This document shows, one piece after another, positions 16,511 through 25,358 of a stretch of DNA of 64,000 bases. How positions within the stretch are numbered: position 1 is the stretch's first letter; each line of letters starts with the position of its first letter. Both the position numbers and the translations under genes were made by a program. Source of the DNA: Pseudomonas sp. ATCC PTA-122608 (GTDB taxonomy: Bacteria; Pseudomonadota; Gammaproteobacteria; Pseudomonadales; Pseudomonadaceae); assembly GCF_001952855.1 (NCBI RefSeq), contig NZ_LPNO01000054.1, forward strand, positions 1 to 64,000, written 5' to 3'. The notes below the pieces were generated by a model. That model saw only the letters and a list, made by a program, of their open reading frames with translations. It searched no databases and was not told where the DNA came from.

Positions 16511-17704
16511 TCAGTCCGCCGCTTGCAGTGCCCGTTGGCGCTGCAGGCGCTGGGTCAGCATCGCGAACGTCACCGCAAGCACGCCACACAAGCTGATGAC
16601 CATTGCCATCGGCATCGCCGTGCCATCGTGCAACACGCCGACCAACGACGCCGCGCCAGCTGCCACACTGAACTGAATGCAACCGAGCAACGCCGACGCG
16701 CTGCCCGCCCGCGCGCCCTGCCCGCTCATGGCGCAGGCCGAGGTGTTGGGCAAAATGCAGCCCAGGCTGGCGATGCAGATAAACAGCGGCACCAGCAAAG
16801 GCCACAAGGCGTCAGTGCGCAGGGCAGCAATTGCCAGCAACGACAGGCCCGCCGCCAGGTAGACCCACACCGTGCGCGACAGCAAAAACGCCGGGCCGCG
16901 TGAGGCCAGCAAGCGCGCATTGACCTGTGCCACCAGAATAAAGCCGGCGGCGTTGGAGCCGAAGACCCAGCCATAGTGCTCGGCGGGAACGCCATAGAGT
17001 TTGATAAAGACGAAAGGCGAGCCCGCGATGTAGGCAAACATGCCGGCAATCGAGATACCACCGGTCAAGGCATAGCCCAGGTACACCCGGTCCGACAACA
17101 ACCGGCCGTACTGGCGCAGCGCGCCCGACAGCGGCTGGCGCGGTTGATGGGCGGGGAAACTTTCCGGCAGCCCGACCGCTACCGCGATGGCCGCCATCAC
17201 ACTGAATGCCGTCAGCGCCAGGAAGATCGACTGCCAGCCCCAGATACCGACCATCACCCCGCCCGCCAGCGGCGCGAGGATCGGGGCCAGCCCGGTGACC
17301 AGCATCAGCTGCGAAAACACCTTGGCCGAGCCCACCGCGTCGCATTTATCGCTGACCACCGCCCGGGAGATCACCATGCCCGCGCAACCGCCCAAAGCCT
17401 GGACGAAGCGCGCGCCGATCAGCCATTCCAGAGAAGGCGCGTACGCACACGCGAACGACGCCAGGGTAAACAGGGTGACGCCGCTGAGCAGCGGCCCGCG
17501 TCGGCCAAAACGGTCCGCCAGCGGCCCATAGATCAACTGGCCGATCGCCAGGCCCGTGAAGTACACGGCCAAGGTCAGTTGAATATGTTTTTCGTCAGTG
17601 CCGAATGCCACGGCCATGGCCGGGAAACCCGGCAGGTAGAAGTCGATGGCCAATGGCGCGAACGCGCTCAGGGCCCCCAAAATCAGGATTATACGAAGGT
17701 TCAT
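16511..17704 (-). CDS. Bcr/CflA-type multidrug MFS exporter
   Basis: 397-residue 12-helix major facilitator. The N-terminal APLAIDFYLPGFPAMA is the Bcr/CflA drug:H+ antiporter-1 signature with Asp in helix 1. Motif A (GPLADRFGRRGPLL) lies in the loop between helices 2 and 3, and motif C-like LAPILAPLAGGVM in helix 5. Expected to export hydrophobic drugs or metabolites at the inner membrane. A 7-bp perfect inverted repeat lies 62-77 bp upstream of its start and may be an operator; no regulator gene is adjacent. Confidence 0.88.
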   Translation of the reverse strand: MNLRIILILGALSAFAPLAIDFYLPGFPAMAVAFGTDEKHIQLTLAVYFTGLAIGQLIYGPLADRFGRRGPLLSGVTLFTLASFACAYAPSLEWLIGARFVQALGGCAGMVISRAVVSDKCDAVGSAKVFSQLMLVTGLAPILAPLAGGVMVGIWGWQSIFLALTAFSVMAAIAVAVGLPESFPAHQPRQPLSGALRQYGRLLSDRVYLGYALTGGISIAGMFAYIAGSPFVFIKLYGVPAEHYGWVFGSNAAGFILVAQVNARLLASRGPAFLLSRTVWVYLAAGLSLLAIAALRTDALWPLLVPLFICIASLGCILPNTSACAMSGQGARAGSASALLGCIQFSVAAGAASLVGVLHDGTAMPMAMVISLCGVLAVTFAMLTQRLQRQRALQAAD

Positions 17705-17765
17705 CAGGCACCCAGGTGAGTCGGCAGCTCGACAGTCTAGCCGGGCATGGGTGCCTTGAACATTA

Positions 17766-17781
17766 AGTTAGCTCGCTAACT
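17766..17781. promoter_or_regulatory. Palindromic operator-like site
   Basis: AGTTAGC (17766-17772), TC, GCTAACT (17775-17781) is a perfect 7-bp inverted repeat upstream of the MFS exporter gene and just behind the copZ stop. TTAG/CTAA-type palindromes are typical TetR or MarR operators. It could alternatively be a short hairpin at the copZ 3' end, but no T-tract follows. Confidence 0.4.
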
Positions 17782-17790
17782 ATCAGAAAG

Positions 17791-17991
17791 TCAGGCGAGC
17801 TTGACGCTGTAGCCTTCTTCGCTGATCAGGTTGATCACCTCCGCCGACGACAGCACGCTGCTTTCCACGCCAACTTCCTTTGCCGCGAGGTCGACGCGCA
17901 CGCTGGCCGCCGGGTCCTTATCCTGCACCGCCTGGGTGACCGAGCGAACGCAGTGGCCACAGGTCATTCCTTCAACGCTGAATACTTGCAT
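17791..17991 (-). CDS. copZ: Copper chaperone, HMA domain
   Basis: 66-residue heavy-metal-associated domain protein. The metal motif GMTCGHC (Cys11 and Cys14) lies in the first loop of the ferredoxin-like fold MQVFSVEG...VKLA. It is a cytosolic Cu(I) carrier expected to hand copper to CopA or CueR. The start at 17991 sits just downstream of a CueR-type promoter; a longer reading from 18114 would run through that operator and is rejected. Sits 0.7 kb from copA-cueR in opposite orientation. Confidence 0.88.
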   Translation of the reverse strand: MQVFSVEGMTCGHCVRSVTQAVQDKDPAASVRVDLAAKEVGVESSVLSSAEVINLISEEGYSVKLA

Positions 17992-18024
17992 GACATGACT
18001 CCTTTGATGAGGTTGCCCGCAGTT

Positions 18025-18051
18025 TTGACCTTGCCACGATGGCAAGGTCAA
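18025..18051 (-). promoter_or_regulatory. CueR-type operator/promoter of copZ
   Basis: Perfect inverted repeat GACCTTGCC (18027-18035), ACGAT, GGCAAGGTC (18041-18049). Read leftwards it places -35 TTGACC at 18051-18046 followed by a 19-bp spacer, as in CueR-activated promoters whose operator fills an overlong spacer. The -10 (AAAACT) is poor, consistent with activator dependence. Confidence 0.8.
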
Positions 18052-18138
18052 GTTCTGAAAACATCGGCCGGGCTGGCATTCATTCGCGCCCTCGGCCAAG
18101 CTGCACCTATCCACGATGTGAACCTCGGAGAATTCGCC

Positions 18139-18519
18139 ATGCGCTGGTCATTTTTTGGCCTTGTCAGCCTGATGGGCTTGTTTGCTGCTGTGCCACCGGC
18201 CAGCGCAGATGAAGATTATGCGGTGCTGATCATTTCCCGGGAGCGCCTCGAAGTGCCGACCAACTGCGAGATTGGTTTGTACATTCAAGACCAGTTGGCC
18301 GGGCGGCTGTTTCAGGAGCAGGCCACCTCCTTCAACTTGCCGGCCGGGAATGTGTCGCTACGCCTGAAATTGTTGCCGGGGCAATCCCAGGGCTGCTTGC
18401 CGGGCATGCTCGCACCACCGGCGCAAAACATCACGTTGAAGGCGGGCGACGTGCGCAAGCTGCGTATCGCGCAAGGTCCGGACGGCATGTACCTGAAGCC
18501 GGCCGCACTGGAATACTAA
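18139..18519 (+). CDS. Exported hypothetical protein next to copper genes
   Basis: 126-residue protein with a clear Sec signal peptide (MRWSFFGLVSLMGLFAAVPPASA, cleavage near residue 23) and a mature part rich in beta-strand-like stretches with two cysteines (TNCEIGL and SQGCLPG) that could form a disulfide. CGGAG sits 8 nt before the ATG at 18139. Location between copZ and copA hints at a periplasmic role linked to copper, but no metal motif (Met- or His-rich) is visible. Function not recognised. Confidence 0.7.
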   Translation: MRWSFFGLVSLMGLFAAVPPASADEDYAVLIISRERLEVPTNCEIGLYIQDQLAGRLFQEQATSFNLPAGNVSLRLKLLPGQSQGCLPGMLAPPAQNITLKAGDVRKLRIAQGPDGMYLKPAALEY

Positions 18520-18530
18520 GCCCCGAAAAC

Positions 18531-18632
18531 CTGTAGGAGCGAGCTTGCTCGCGAAGGTCGTGAACGATAACGCGCCTATCCTGAATGAACGCGGCGCCCT
18601 CAAGCTTTTCGCGAGCAAGCTCGCTCCTACAG
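18531..18632. repeat. REPIN, GTAGGAGCGAGC type
   Basis: Inverted pair of the CTGTAGGAGCGAGCTTGCTC repeat, arms about 25 bp, spacer about 50 bp. It lies between the exported protein gene and the copA promoter and may insulate the two transcripts. Confidence 0.9.
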
Positions 18633-18643
18633 TAAAAAGCGCC

Positions 18644-18675
18644 TTGACCTTCCCCGCAGGTCAAGGTTGATCCTA
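18644..18675 (+). promoter_or_regulatory. CueR-type promoter of copA
   Basis: -35 TTGACC at 18644-18649, and after about 20 bp a -10-like ATCCTA (18670-18675). The spacer holds ACCTT...AAGGT, an imperfect dyad of the CueR operator type. It is 28 bp upstream of the copA start and matches the logic of the copZ operator 0.6 kb away. Confidence 0.75.
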
Positions 18676-18702
18676 TGGGCAATCTCTCTTGGAGTATTGC
18701 CC

Positions 18703-20904
18703 ATGAACGGATCCACCACCTTCGACCTGCCGATCAGCGGCATGACCTGCGCCAGTTGCGCCGGGCGGGTTGAACGGGCACTGGGCAAAGTGCCCGGGGT
18801 GCAAAGCGTCAGCGTCAACCTGGCCAACGAACGCGCCCACATCGAAGTGCTCGGCCAAATGGACCCCAGCGTCCTGATCGCCGCCGTCGACAAGGCCGGC
18901 TACACGGCCACCCTGCCCCAAAGCGAAACCGCCACCCAGGCCAGCCAGGAACAACGCCTGACCCACGAACGCTGGTCGCTGCTGTTGGCGATCCTGCTCG
19001 CCGCGCCGTTGGTGCTGCCGATGCTGGTGCAACCGTTCGGCCTGCACTGGATGCTCCCCGCCTGGGTTCAATTTGCCCTGGCCACCCCGGTGCAATTCAT
19101 CTTCGGCGCGCGCTTCTATATCGCCGCCTGGAAAGCCGTACGCGCCGGAGCCGGCAATATGGACCTGCTGGTAGCCATCGGCACCAGCGCCGGTTACGGC
19201 CTGAGTATCTATGAATGGCTCACGGCGTCCGCGGGCACGATGCCCCACCTGTATTTCGAAGCCTCAGCGGTGGTGATCGCCCTGGTGCTGCTGGGCAAAT
19301 ACCTGGAAAGCCGCGCCAAGCGCCAGACCGCCAGTGCCATCCGCGCCCTGGAAGCCTTGCGCCCGGAGCGAGCGATTCAAGTGATCGACGGTCGCGAGCA
19401 AGACGTTGCCATCACCGCCCTCAAACTGAATGACCTGGTGCTGGTCAAACCCGGCGAGCGCTTCCCGGTGGACGGCGAAGTGGTTGAAGGCCAAAGCCAT
19501 GCCGACGAAGCGTTGATCAGCGGTGAAAGCCTGCCGGTGCCGAAGCAGCCTGGCGATGCAGTCACTGGCGGCGCCATCAACGGCGAAGGCAGGCTGCTGG
19601 TGCGCACCCTGGCCCTTGGCGCAGAGAGCGTATTGGCAAGGATCATCCGCCTGGTGGAAGACGCCCAGGCCGCTAAGGCTCCGATCCAGAAACTGGTGGA
19701 TAAGGTCAGCCAGGTGTTCGTGCCGGTGGTGCTGGTGCTGGCCTTGGCCACGCTGACCGGCTGGTGGCTGTATGGCGCTCCGTTGGAAGTTGCGCTGATC
19801 AATGCCGTGACCGTGTTAGTCATCGCTTGCCCTTGCGCCCTTGGTCTCGCCACACCCACCGCCATCATGGCCGGCACCGGCGTCGCCGCCCGCCACGGCA
19901 TCCTGATCAAGGATGCCGAAGCCCTGGAGCGCGCCCATGAAGTCAGCGCCGTAGTATTCGACAAGACCGGCACCCTGACCTCCGGCGCACCGAAAATTGC
20001 GCACTTGGCCGCCGTCGATGGCAATGAAGCGGCCCTGCTGCAACAGGCCGGGGCGCTGCAACGCGGCAGTGAACATCCGCTGGCCAAGGCGGTGCTGGAC
20101 GCCTGTGCCGAACAGGGCCTGAACGTGGCCGATGTCAGCGCCAGCCAATCCCTTACCGGGCGCGGCATCGCAGGCACTCTCGACGGGCGGCAACTGGCAT
20201 TGGGCAACCGTCGCCTGCTGGAAGAGACCGGCTTGAGCACGGGCGACCTCGCCGACTCGGCCAGCGCCTGGGAGGCGGAGGGCCGCACCTTGTCCTGGCT
20301 GATCGAGCAAAGCCCGCAGCCCCGCGTGCTGGGTTTGTTTGCCTTCGGCGACACGCTCAAGCCGGGGGCGCTGCAAGCGATACAAGCACTCAAGGCGCGG
20401 CATATCAGCAGCCACCTGCTGACCGGCGACAACCGTGGCAGCGCCCGCGTGGTCGCCGAAGCCTTGGGCATCGACGACGTGCACGCCGAGGTGTTGCCTG
20501 CGGACAAGGCGGCTACCGTCGCCGAGTTGAAGAAGACCGGCGTGGTCGCGATGGTCGGTGACGGCATCAACGACGCACCGGCCCTGGCCGCGGCCGACAT
20601 CGGCATCGCGATGGGTGGCGGCACCGACGTGGCCATGCACGCCGCCGGGATCACCCTGATGCGCGGCGACCCACGCCTGGTGCCCGCCGCGCTGGAAATC
20701 AGCCGCAAGACCTATGCGAAAATTCGACAGAACCTGTTCTGGGCCTTTGTGTATAACTTGATCGGCATCCCGCTGGCCGCGTTCGGCCTGCTCAACCCGG
20801 TAATGGCCGGCGCGGCCATGGCCCTGTCCAGCGTCAGCGTGGTGAGTAATGCGCTGCTGTTGAAAACCTGGAAACCCAAGGATCTGGAGGACGAACGTCC
20901 ATGA
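18703..20904 (+). CDS. copA: Cu(I)-translocating P1B-type ATPase
   Basis: 733-residue inner-membrane copper efflux pump. One N-terminal HMA domain with GMTCASC (Cys16, Cys19), then membrane helices, the actuator SGES motif, the CPC ion-binding motif (IACPCALGLATPT), the phosphorylation motif DKTGT, SEHPLAKA (conserved His-Pro), TGDN and GDGINDAP, and a final helix pair with SSVSVVSNALLL. The CPC motif plus the adjacent cueR point to Cu(I)/Ag(I). Many homologues have two HMA domains; this one has a single copy. The start at 18703 has GGAG 8 nt upstream. Its last four bases overlap cueR. Confidence 0.95.
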   Translation: MNGSTTFDLPISGMTCASCAGRVERALGKVPGVQSVSVNLANERAHIEVLGQMDPSVLIAAVDKAGYTATLPQSETATQASQEQRLTHERWSLLLAILLAAPLVLPMLVQPFGLHWMLPAWVQFALATPVQFIFGARFYIAAWKAVRAGAGNMDLLVAIGTSAGYGLSIYEWLTASAGTMPHLYFEASAVVIALVLLGKYLESRAKRQTASAIRALEALRPERAIQVIDGREQDVAITALKLNDLVLVKPGERFPVDGEVVEGQSHADEALISGESLPVPKQPGDAVTGGAINGEGRLLVRTLALGAESVLARIIRLVEDAQAAKAPIQKLVDKVSQVFVPVVLVLALATLTGWWLYGAPLEVALINAVTVLVIACPCALGLATPTAIMAGTGVAARHGILIKDAEALERAHEVSAVVFDKTGTLTSGAPKIAHLAAVDGNEAALLQQAGALQRGSEHPLAKAVLDACAEQGLNVADVSASQSLTGRGIAGTLDGRQLALGNRRLLEETGLSTGDLADSASAWEAEGRTLSWLIEQSPQPRVLGLFAFGDTLKPGALQAIQALKARHISSHLLTGDNRGSARVVAEALGIDDVHAEVLPADKAATVAELKKTGVVAMVGDGINDAPALAAADIGIAMGGGTDVAMHAAGITLMRGDPRLVPAALEISRKTYAKIRQNLFWAFVYNLIGIPLAAFGLLNPVMAGAAMALSSVSVVSNALLLKTWKPKDLEDERP

Positions 20905-21302
20905 ACATTGGCCAAGCAGCACGCCAAAGTGGCCTGAGCGCCAAGATGATTCGTTATTACGAGTCCATCGGCTTGTTGAAAGCCGCCCATCGCACCGACA
21001 GCGGCTACCGCATTTATGGTGCCGATGACTTGCACACCCTGGCGTTTATCAAGCGTTCGCGGGATTTGGGATTTTCCCTTGAGGAGGTTGGCAAGTTGCT
21101 GACCCTCTGGCAGGACCGGGGCCGTGCGAGTGCCGACGTGAAGGCGCTGGCCCGCCAGCATATCGATGAGCTGAACCAGAAGATCCGCGAGTTGGGGCAG
21201 TTGCGCGATACGTTGCAGGACCTGGTGGAACACTGCCAGGGTGATCATCGGCCGGATTGCCCGATTCTCAAGGAACTGGCGTCGGGCAGTTGTTGCGCCT
21301 GA
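20901..21302 (+). CDS. cueR: Copper-responsive MerR-family activator CueR
   Basis: 133-residue MerR-family metal sensor. The winged helix (MNIGQAARQSGLSAKMIRYYE) is followed by the dimer helix and a C-terminal metal loop DCPILKEL...SCC with the conserved cysteine ahead of Pro-Ile, as in CueR. It should sense Cu(I)/Ag(I) and activate copA and copZ through the long-spacer promoters. The start overlaps the copA stop (ATGA), implying translational coupling and joint induction. Confidence 0.92.
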   Translation: MNIGQAARQSGLSAKMIRYYESIGLLKAAHRTDSGYRIYGADDLHTLAFIKRSRDLGFSLEEVGKLLTLWQDRGRASADVKALARQHIDELNQKIRELGQLRDTLQDLVEHCQGDHRPDCPILKELASGSCCA

Positions 21303-21330
21303 CGAGATTTAACTGACTGCACAAAGCAAA

Positions 21331-21420
21331 TGTGGGAGCGGGCTTGCTCGCGAAAGCGGTGGATCAGTCAACTGATGTATTGACTGACACTACGCATTCG
21401 CGAGCAAGCCCGCTCCCACA
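21331..21420. repeat. REPIN, GTGGGAGCGGG type
   Basis: Inverted pair of TGTGGGAGCGGGCTTGCTCG repeats in the convergent intergenic space between cueR and the RIO kinase gene. Same arm sequence and total length (90 bp) as the copies at 10600, 48825, 51209 and 59737. Confidence 0.9.
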
Positions 21421-21444
21421 TTTGGATATCCACTCGCCGTTGGA

Positions 21445-22344
21445 TCACTGCATCCAAGGCGGCGGTGGAGGCTCTTCCGACGCCTTGCTCGGTGGCGCAT
21501 CGTCTGCCGCACGGATCGCCTGGCGACGCTCTTCATCGAGCCGCGCCGCTTCGATCTCGCGGATAACACCGCCCACGTCAGCCAACTCTTCCGGCTCGTC
21601 GAACTCGCCAGTCAAGACGCTGGCCGGGTGCAGAGTGCCGGCTTCGTAAAGCGCCCACATCTCCTTGGCGTACTTGGTCTTCTTCAATTCCGGGGCAAAG
21701 CGCCCGAAATAGGAAGCCATGTTGCCCACATCCCGTTCCAGCATGGTGAACGCGTGGTTGTTGCCCGCCGCATCCACCGCCTGGGGCAGGTCGATGATCA
21801 CCGGGCCCGTCGGCGTCAGCAGCACGTTGAACTCGGAGAGGTCACCGTGCACCAGGCCGGTACACAACATCAGCACGATCTGGCTAATCAGGAAGGCGTG
21901 GTATTCACGCGCCTGGTCCGGCTCCAGCGTCACGTCGTTCAGACGCGGCGCGGCGTCGCCGTATTCATCGGCCACCAGCTCCATCAGCAGCACGCCTTCA
22001 AGGAAGTCGTACGGCTTGGGCACGCGAACGCCCGCACCTGCCAGACGGAAAAGCGCCGCTACCTCAGCGTTCTGCCAAGCGTCTTCGGTTTCTTTCTTGC
22101 CGAACTTGGAGCCCTTGGCCATGGCCCGGGCCTGACGGCTGTTGCGGACCTTGCGGCCTTCCTGGTATTCGGACGCCTGACGAAAACTTCGTTTATTCGC
22201 CTCCTTGTAGACCTTGGCGCAACGTAACTCGTTGCCACAGCGCACCACATAAACAGCTGCTTCTTTACCACTCATGAGTGGGCGCAGCACCTCGTCGACC
22301 AGACCGTCCTCGATCAGGGGTTCAATGCGTTTAGGAGTCTTCAT
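21445..22344 (-). CDS. RIO1-type atypical protein kinase
   Basis: 299-residue RIO-family kinase. The ATP-binding lysine is in ELRCAKVYKEA (about Lys44-47), the catalytic loop is LVHGDLSEFNVLL (Asp168 in HGD) and the metal-binding IIDLPQ has Asp185 in place of the DFG of classic kinases. After residue 260 the tail is acidic and ends in a Pro-rich segment. RIO kinases are universal in archaea and eukaryotes, where they act in ribosome maturation; they occur in some proteobacteria with unknown targets. Stand-alone gene between two REPINs. Confidence 0.88.
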   Translation of the reverse strand: MKTPKRIEPLIEDGLVDEVLRPLMSGKEAAVYVVRCGNELRCAKVYKEANKRSFRQASEYQEGRKVRNSRQARAMAKGSKFGKKETEDAWQNAEVAALFRLAGAGVRVPKPYDFLEGVLLMELVADEYGDAAPRLNDVTLEPDQAREYHAFLISQIVLMLCTGLVHGDLSEFNVLLTPTGPVIIDLPQAVDAAGNNHAFTMLERDVGNMASYFGRFAPELKKTKYAKEMWALYEAGTLHPASVLTGEFDEPEELADVGGVIREIEAARLDEERRQAIRAADDAPPSKASEEPPPPPWMQ

Positions 22345-22493
22345 CAGCTTTTATTGTGGGTCCTTTATTACCAAACACGCGTATGGCACTCGTTATACGG
22401 CAATCCTCTCGCCGCGGGGAGAGGGTACCGACCTTTGACCGCTTAAGAATGCATCCAATATGCCAAATTAATCTGCGATCCCCTGTAGGAGCG

Positions 22494-22583
22494 AGCTTGC
22501 TCGCGAAAAACCTGAGGGCGCCGCGTTGATTCAGGGCGCCAGCGTCTTCGTTAACGACCTTCGCGAGCAAGCTCGCTCCTACA
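22494..22583. repeat. REPIN, GTAGGAGCGAGC type
   Basis: Inverted pair of the TGTAGGAGCGAGCTTGCTCG repeat between the thiolase and the RIO kinase genes. The surrounding non-coding stretch (22345-22611) contains nothing else recognisable. Confidence 0.9.
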
Positions 22584-22611
22584 AGGGGTGGCTGTTCATC
22601 CATAGTGTCAT

Positions 22612-23889
22612 TCAGCGCTCAATAATCGCGGTGACGCCCTGCCCCCCGGCGGCGCAGATCGAGATCAGACCCCGGCCCTTGCCGGCCGCGTCCAACAGCT
22701 TGGCCAGGTTGGCGACGATACGCCCGCCAGTGGCGGCAAACGGATGGCCAGCGGCCAATGAGCTGCCCTTGACGTTCAACCGGCTGCGGTCGATGGAACC
22801 CAGCGGTGCGTCCAGCCCCAGGCGGGTCTTGCAATACTCCGGATCTTCCCAGGCCTTCAGCGTGCACAACACTTGGGCAGCGAAGGCTTCGTGGATCTCG
22901 TAGTAATCGAAGTCCTGCAGCGTCAGGCCATTCCTGGCCAGCAAGCGCGGCACGGCGTACACCGGCGCCATCAGCAGGCCTTCGGCACCGTTGACGAAAT
23001 CCACCGCCGCCGCCTCGCCATCACGCAGATAGGCAAGGATCGGCAAGCCACGCTCCTTGGCCCAGGCTTCACTGCCCAGAAGCACCAACGAGGCGCCGTC
23101 GGTCAGCGGCGTCGAATTGCCAGCGGTAAGGGTGCCCTTTTCGCTTCGCTCGAAGGCGGGCTTGAGGCTGGCGAGCTTTTCAAGGGTCAGGTCGGGGCGC
23201 AGGTTGTTGTCGCGGGTCAGGCCGAGAAAGGGCGTGAGTAGATCGTTGTGCCAGCCCTCGGCGTAAGACGCGGCCATTTTCTGGTGGCTTTCCAACGCCA
23301 GTTGATCCTGCTCGGCGCGGGGAATCTGCCAGGTCTGCGCCATCAATTCGCAATGCTGGCCCATGGACAACCCGGTGCGCGGTTCGCCGTTACGCGGCAA
23401 CTCCGGCTTGAGGTGATGGGGACGAAGTTGTAACAGGACTTTTAATTTATCCGCCATGGATTTGCTGCGATTGGCTTGCAGCAGGATTTTGCGCAGTCCC
23501 TCATTCACCCCGATCGGCGCGTCAGACGTGGTGTCGACGCCGCCAGCAATCCCGCACTCGATCTGCCCCAGCGCGATCTTGTTCGCCACCAGCAACGCGG
23601 CTTCCAGCCCCGTGCCACAGGCCTGCTGAATATCGTAGGCCGGGGTCTGCGGCGACAGGCGCGAGCCCAGCACACACTCGCGGGTCAGGTTGAAGTCCCG
23701 GGAATGCTTGAGCACCGCCCCGGCGGCCACCTCGCCAATACGCAGGCCGTGCAGGTTGTAGCGTTCGATCAGGCCTTCCAGGGCCGCGGTCAGCATCGCC
23801 TGGTTGCTCGCCGTGGCGTAAGGGCCATTGGAACGGGCGAAGGGAATGCGGTTACCGCCAATGATCGCTACACGGCGCAATTGAGTCAT
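22612..23889 (-). CDS. Acetyl-CoA C-acyltransferase (FadI/thiolase family)
   Basis: 425-residue thiolase. Nucleophilic Cys in QQACGTGLEAAL (about residue 90), then EIHEAFAAQ, NVKGSSLAAGHPFAATGGR with the catalytic His, and the second Cys in GLISICAAGGQG. The length and motif spacing resemble FadI/trifunctional beta subunits. Reaction: reversible thiolysis or Claisen condensation of acyl-CoA with acetyl-CoA. It is divergent from a FabG-like reductase and a MaoC hydratase, with which it could form a short condensing module like P. aeruginosa PA4785-PA4786. Confidence 0.88.
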   Translation of the reverse strand: MTQLRRVAIIGGNRIPFARSNGPYATASNQAMLTAALEGLIERYNLHGLRIGEVAAGAVLKHSRDFNLTRECVLGSRLSPQTPAYDIQQACGTGLEAALLVANKIALGQIECGIAGGVDTTSDAPIGVNEGLRKILLQANRSKSMADKLKVLLQLRPHHLKPELPRNGEPRTGLSMGQHCELMAQTWQIPRAEQDQLALESHQKMAASYAEGWHNDLLTPFLGLTRDNNLRPDLTLEKLASLKPAFERSEKGTLTAGNSTPLTDGASLVLLGSEAWAKERGLPILAYLRDGEAAAVDFVNGAEGLLMAPVYAVPRLLARNGLTLQDFDYYEIHEAFAAQVLCTLKAWEDPEYCKTRLGLDAPLGSIDRSRLNVKGSSLAAGHPFAATGGRIVANLAKLLDAAGKGRGLISICAAGGQGVTAIIER

Positions 23890-24003
23890 GGAAAGCTCCC
23901 TGAAGGTTGTGGGGTGAGTCTTTGAGACTAGCCTAGGCTCAATCGAACGACTTTCACCTATTGATGGTCCACCGTTTGAACCCCAGCACTCGGAGAGCGT
24001 TCC

Positions 24004-25356
24004 ATGTCTGACCGTTATATCGACTTCGCCAACTCAAGCCTCGGCCATCGCCTGGTCGCTGCCATTGGCCTGCCGTCACCGGTGCGCCTGGAACGCTGGC
24101 AGGCCGGACGCCTGCGCCCGGTGGAGGGTGAGCTGCTGATCGGCGGCGGCCCGCTGGCAACAAAAATCCTGCCGTTCGCCAATAAGCTGACCGACGCTAT
24201 CTATAGCTACGGCACCGAACCGTCGACGGCAACCACCTGGATTCCCGGCCACGGGCCCAAGCTCAAGGCCGTGGTGTTCGATGCCAGCCAACTGCAGCAC
24301 ACCGATCAACTCAAGCAGCTGCGGGAATTCTTCCAGCCGTTGATGAAGAACCTCGATCACAGCGCACATCTGGTGATCCTCGGCCGCGCTCCGGAAAGCC
24401 TCAGCGACCCGTTTGCCGCCAGCGCCCAGCGCGCCCTTGAAGGCTTCAGCCGGTCGTTGGCGAAAGAGCTGCGCAGCGGCGGCGTCCTGCAATTGCTGTA
24501 TGTGGGCGACGGCGCCGAAGACCAGCTGGAAGGTGCACTGCGGTTCTTCCTCTCACCTAAAAGCGCCTACATCTCCGGCCAAGTGATTCGTTTAAATGCC
24601 TGCCCGACCCAGGTCGAGGATTGGACCCGACCACTCGCCGGGCGCAAGGCGCTGGTGACCGGCGCCGCACGCGGCATCGGCGCCTCAATCGCCGAAACCC
24701 TGGCCCGTGATGGCGCCGAAGTGATTCTGCTGGACGTGCCACAAGCCAAGGCCGACCTCGACGCACTGGCTGCGCGCCTGGGTGCCCGCAGCGTCGCCCT
24801 GGATATCTGCGCCGAAGACGCCGCCACGCAGTTGATCGAACACCTGCCGGACGGCATCGACATTGTGGTGCACAACGCCGGCATCACCCGCGATAAAACC
24901 CTGGCCAACATGACCCCGGAATACTGGGACGCGGTGTTGGCGGTCAACCTCAACGCGCCGCAAGTGCTGACCAAGGCACTGCTGGATAACGGCACCCTGC
25001 ACGACAACGGCCGCGTAGTGCTGCTGGCGTCCATCAGCGGCATCGCCGGCAATCGCGGGCAAACCAATTACGCCGCGAGCAAGGCCGGGCTGATCGGCCT
25101 GGCCCAGGCGTGGGCGCCGTTGCTGGGGGAACGCGGGATCAGCATCAATGCCGTGGCCCCAGGGTTCATTGAAACCCAAATGACCGCGCACATTCCCTTC
25201 GCTTTGCGTGAGGCCGGGCGCCGTATGAGTTCGCTGGGCCAGGGCGGCTTGCCCCAGGACGTCGCCGAAGCGGTTGCCTGGCTCGGTCAACCGGGTTCGG
25301 GCGCGGTCAGCGGGCAAGCGTTGCGAGTGTGTGGGCAAAGTCTATTGGGAGCGTAA
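24004..25356 (+). CDS. High-molecular-weight FabG-type 3-oxoacyl reductase
   Basis: 450-residue protein made of an N-terminal flavodoxin-like/degenerate SDR domain (1-205) and a C-terminal SDR domain with KALVTGAARGIGASIAETLARD (about 215-236), NAGITRD and the catalytic Ser and YAASK. This two-domain plan is that of FabG4-like HMW reductases, which use NADH on 3-oxoacyl-CoA or -ACP, whereas canonical FabG has about 245 residues. It precedes a MaoC gene by 2 bp and is divergent from the thiolase, giving ketoreduction and dehydration after thiolase condensation. Confidence 0.88.
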   Translation: MSDRYIDFANSSLGHRLVAAIGLPSPVRLERWQAGRLRPVEGELLIGGGPLATKILPFANKLTDAIYSYGTEPSTATTWIPGHGPKLKAVVFDASQLQHTDQLKQLREFFQPLMKNLDHSAHLVILGRAPESLSDPFAASAQRALEGFSRSLAKELRSGGVLQLLYVGDGAEDQLEGALRFFLSPKSAYISGQVIRLNACPTQVEDWTRPLAGRKALVTGAARGIGASIAETLARDGAEVILLDVPQAKADLDALAARLGARSVALDICAEDAATQLIEHLPDGIDIVVHNAGITRDKTLANMTPEYWDAVLAVNLNAPQVLTKALLDNGTLHDNGRVVLLASISGIAGNRGQTNYAASKAGLIGLAQAWAPLLGERGISINAVAPGFIETQMTAHIPFALREAGRRMSSLGQGGLPQDVAEAVAWLGQPGSGAVSGQALRVCGQSLLGA

Positions 25357-25358
25357 GC

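Noticed and set aside
17791..18114. A longer 107-codon start for copZ
   Set aside because: The extra N-terminus would be translated from the CueR operator itself, and the HMA domain begins exactly at the ATG at 17991.
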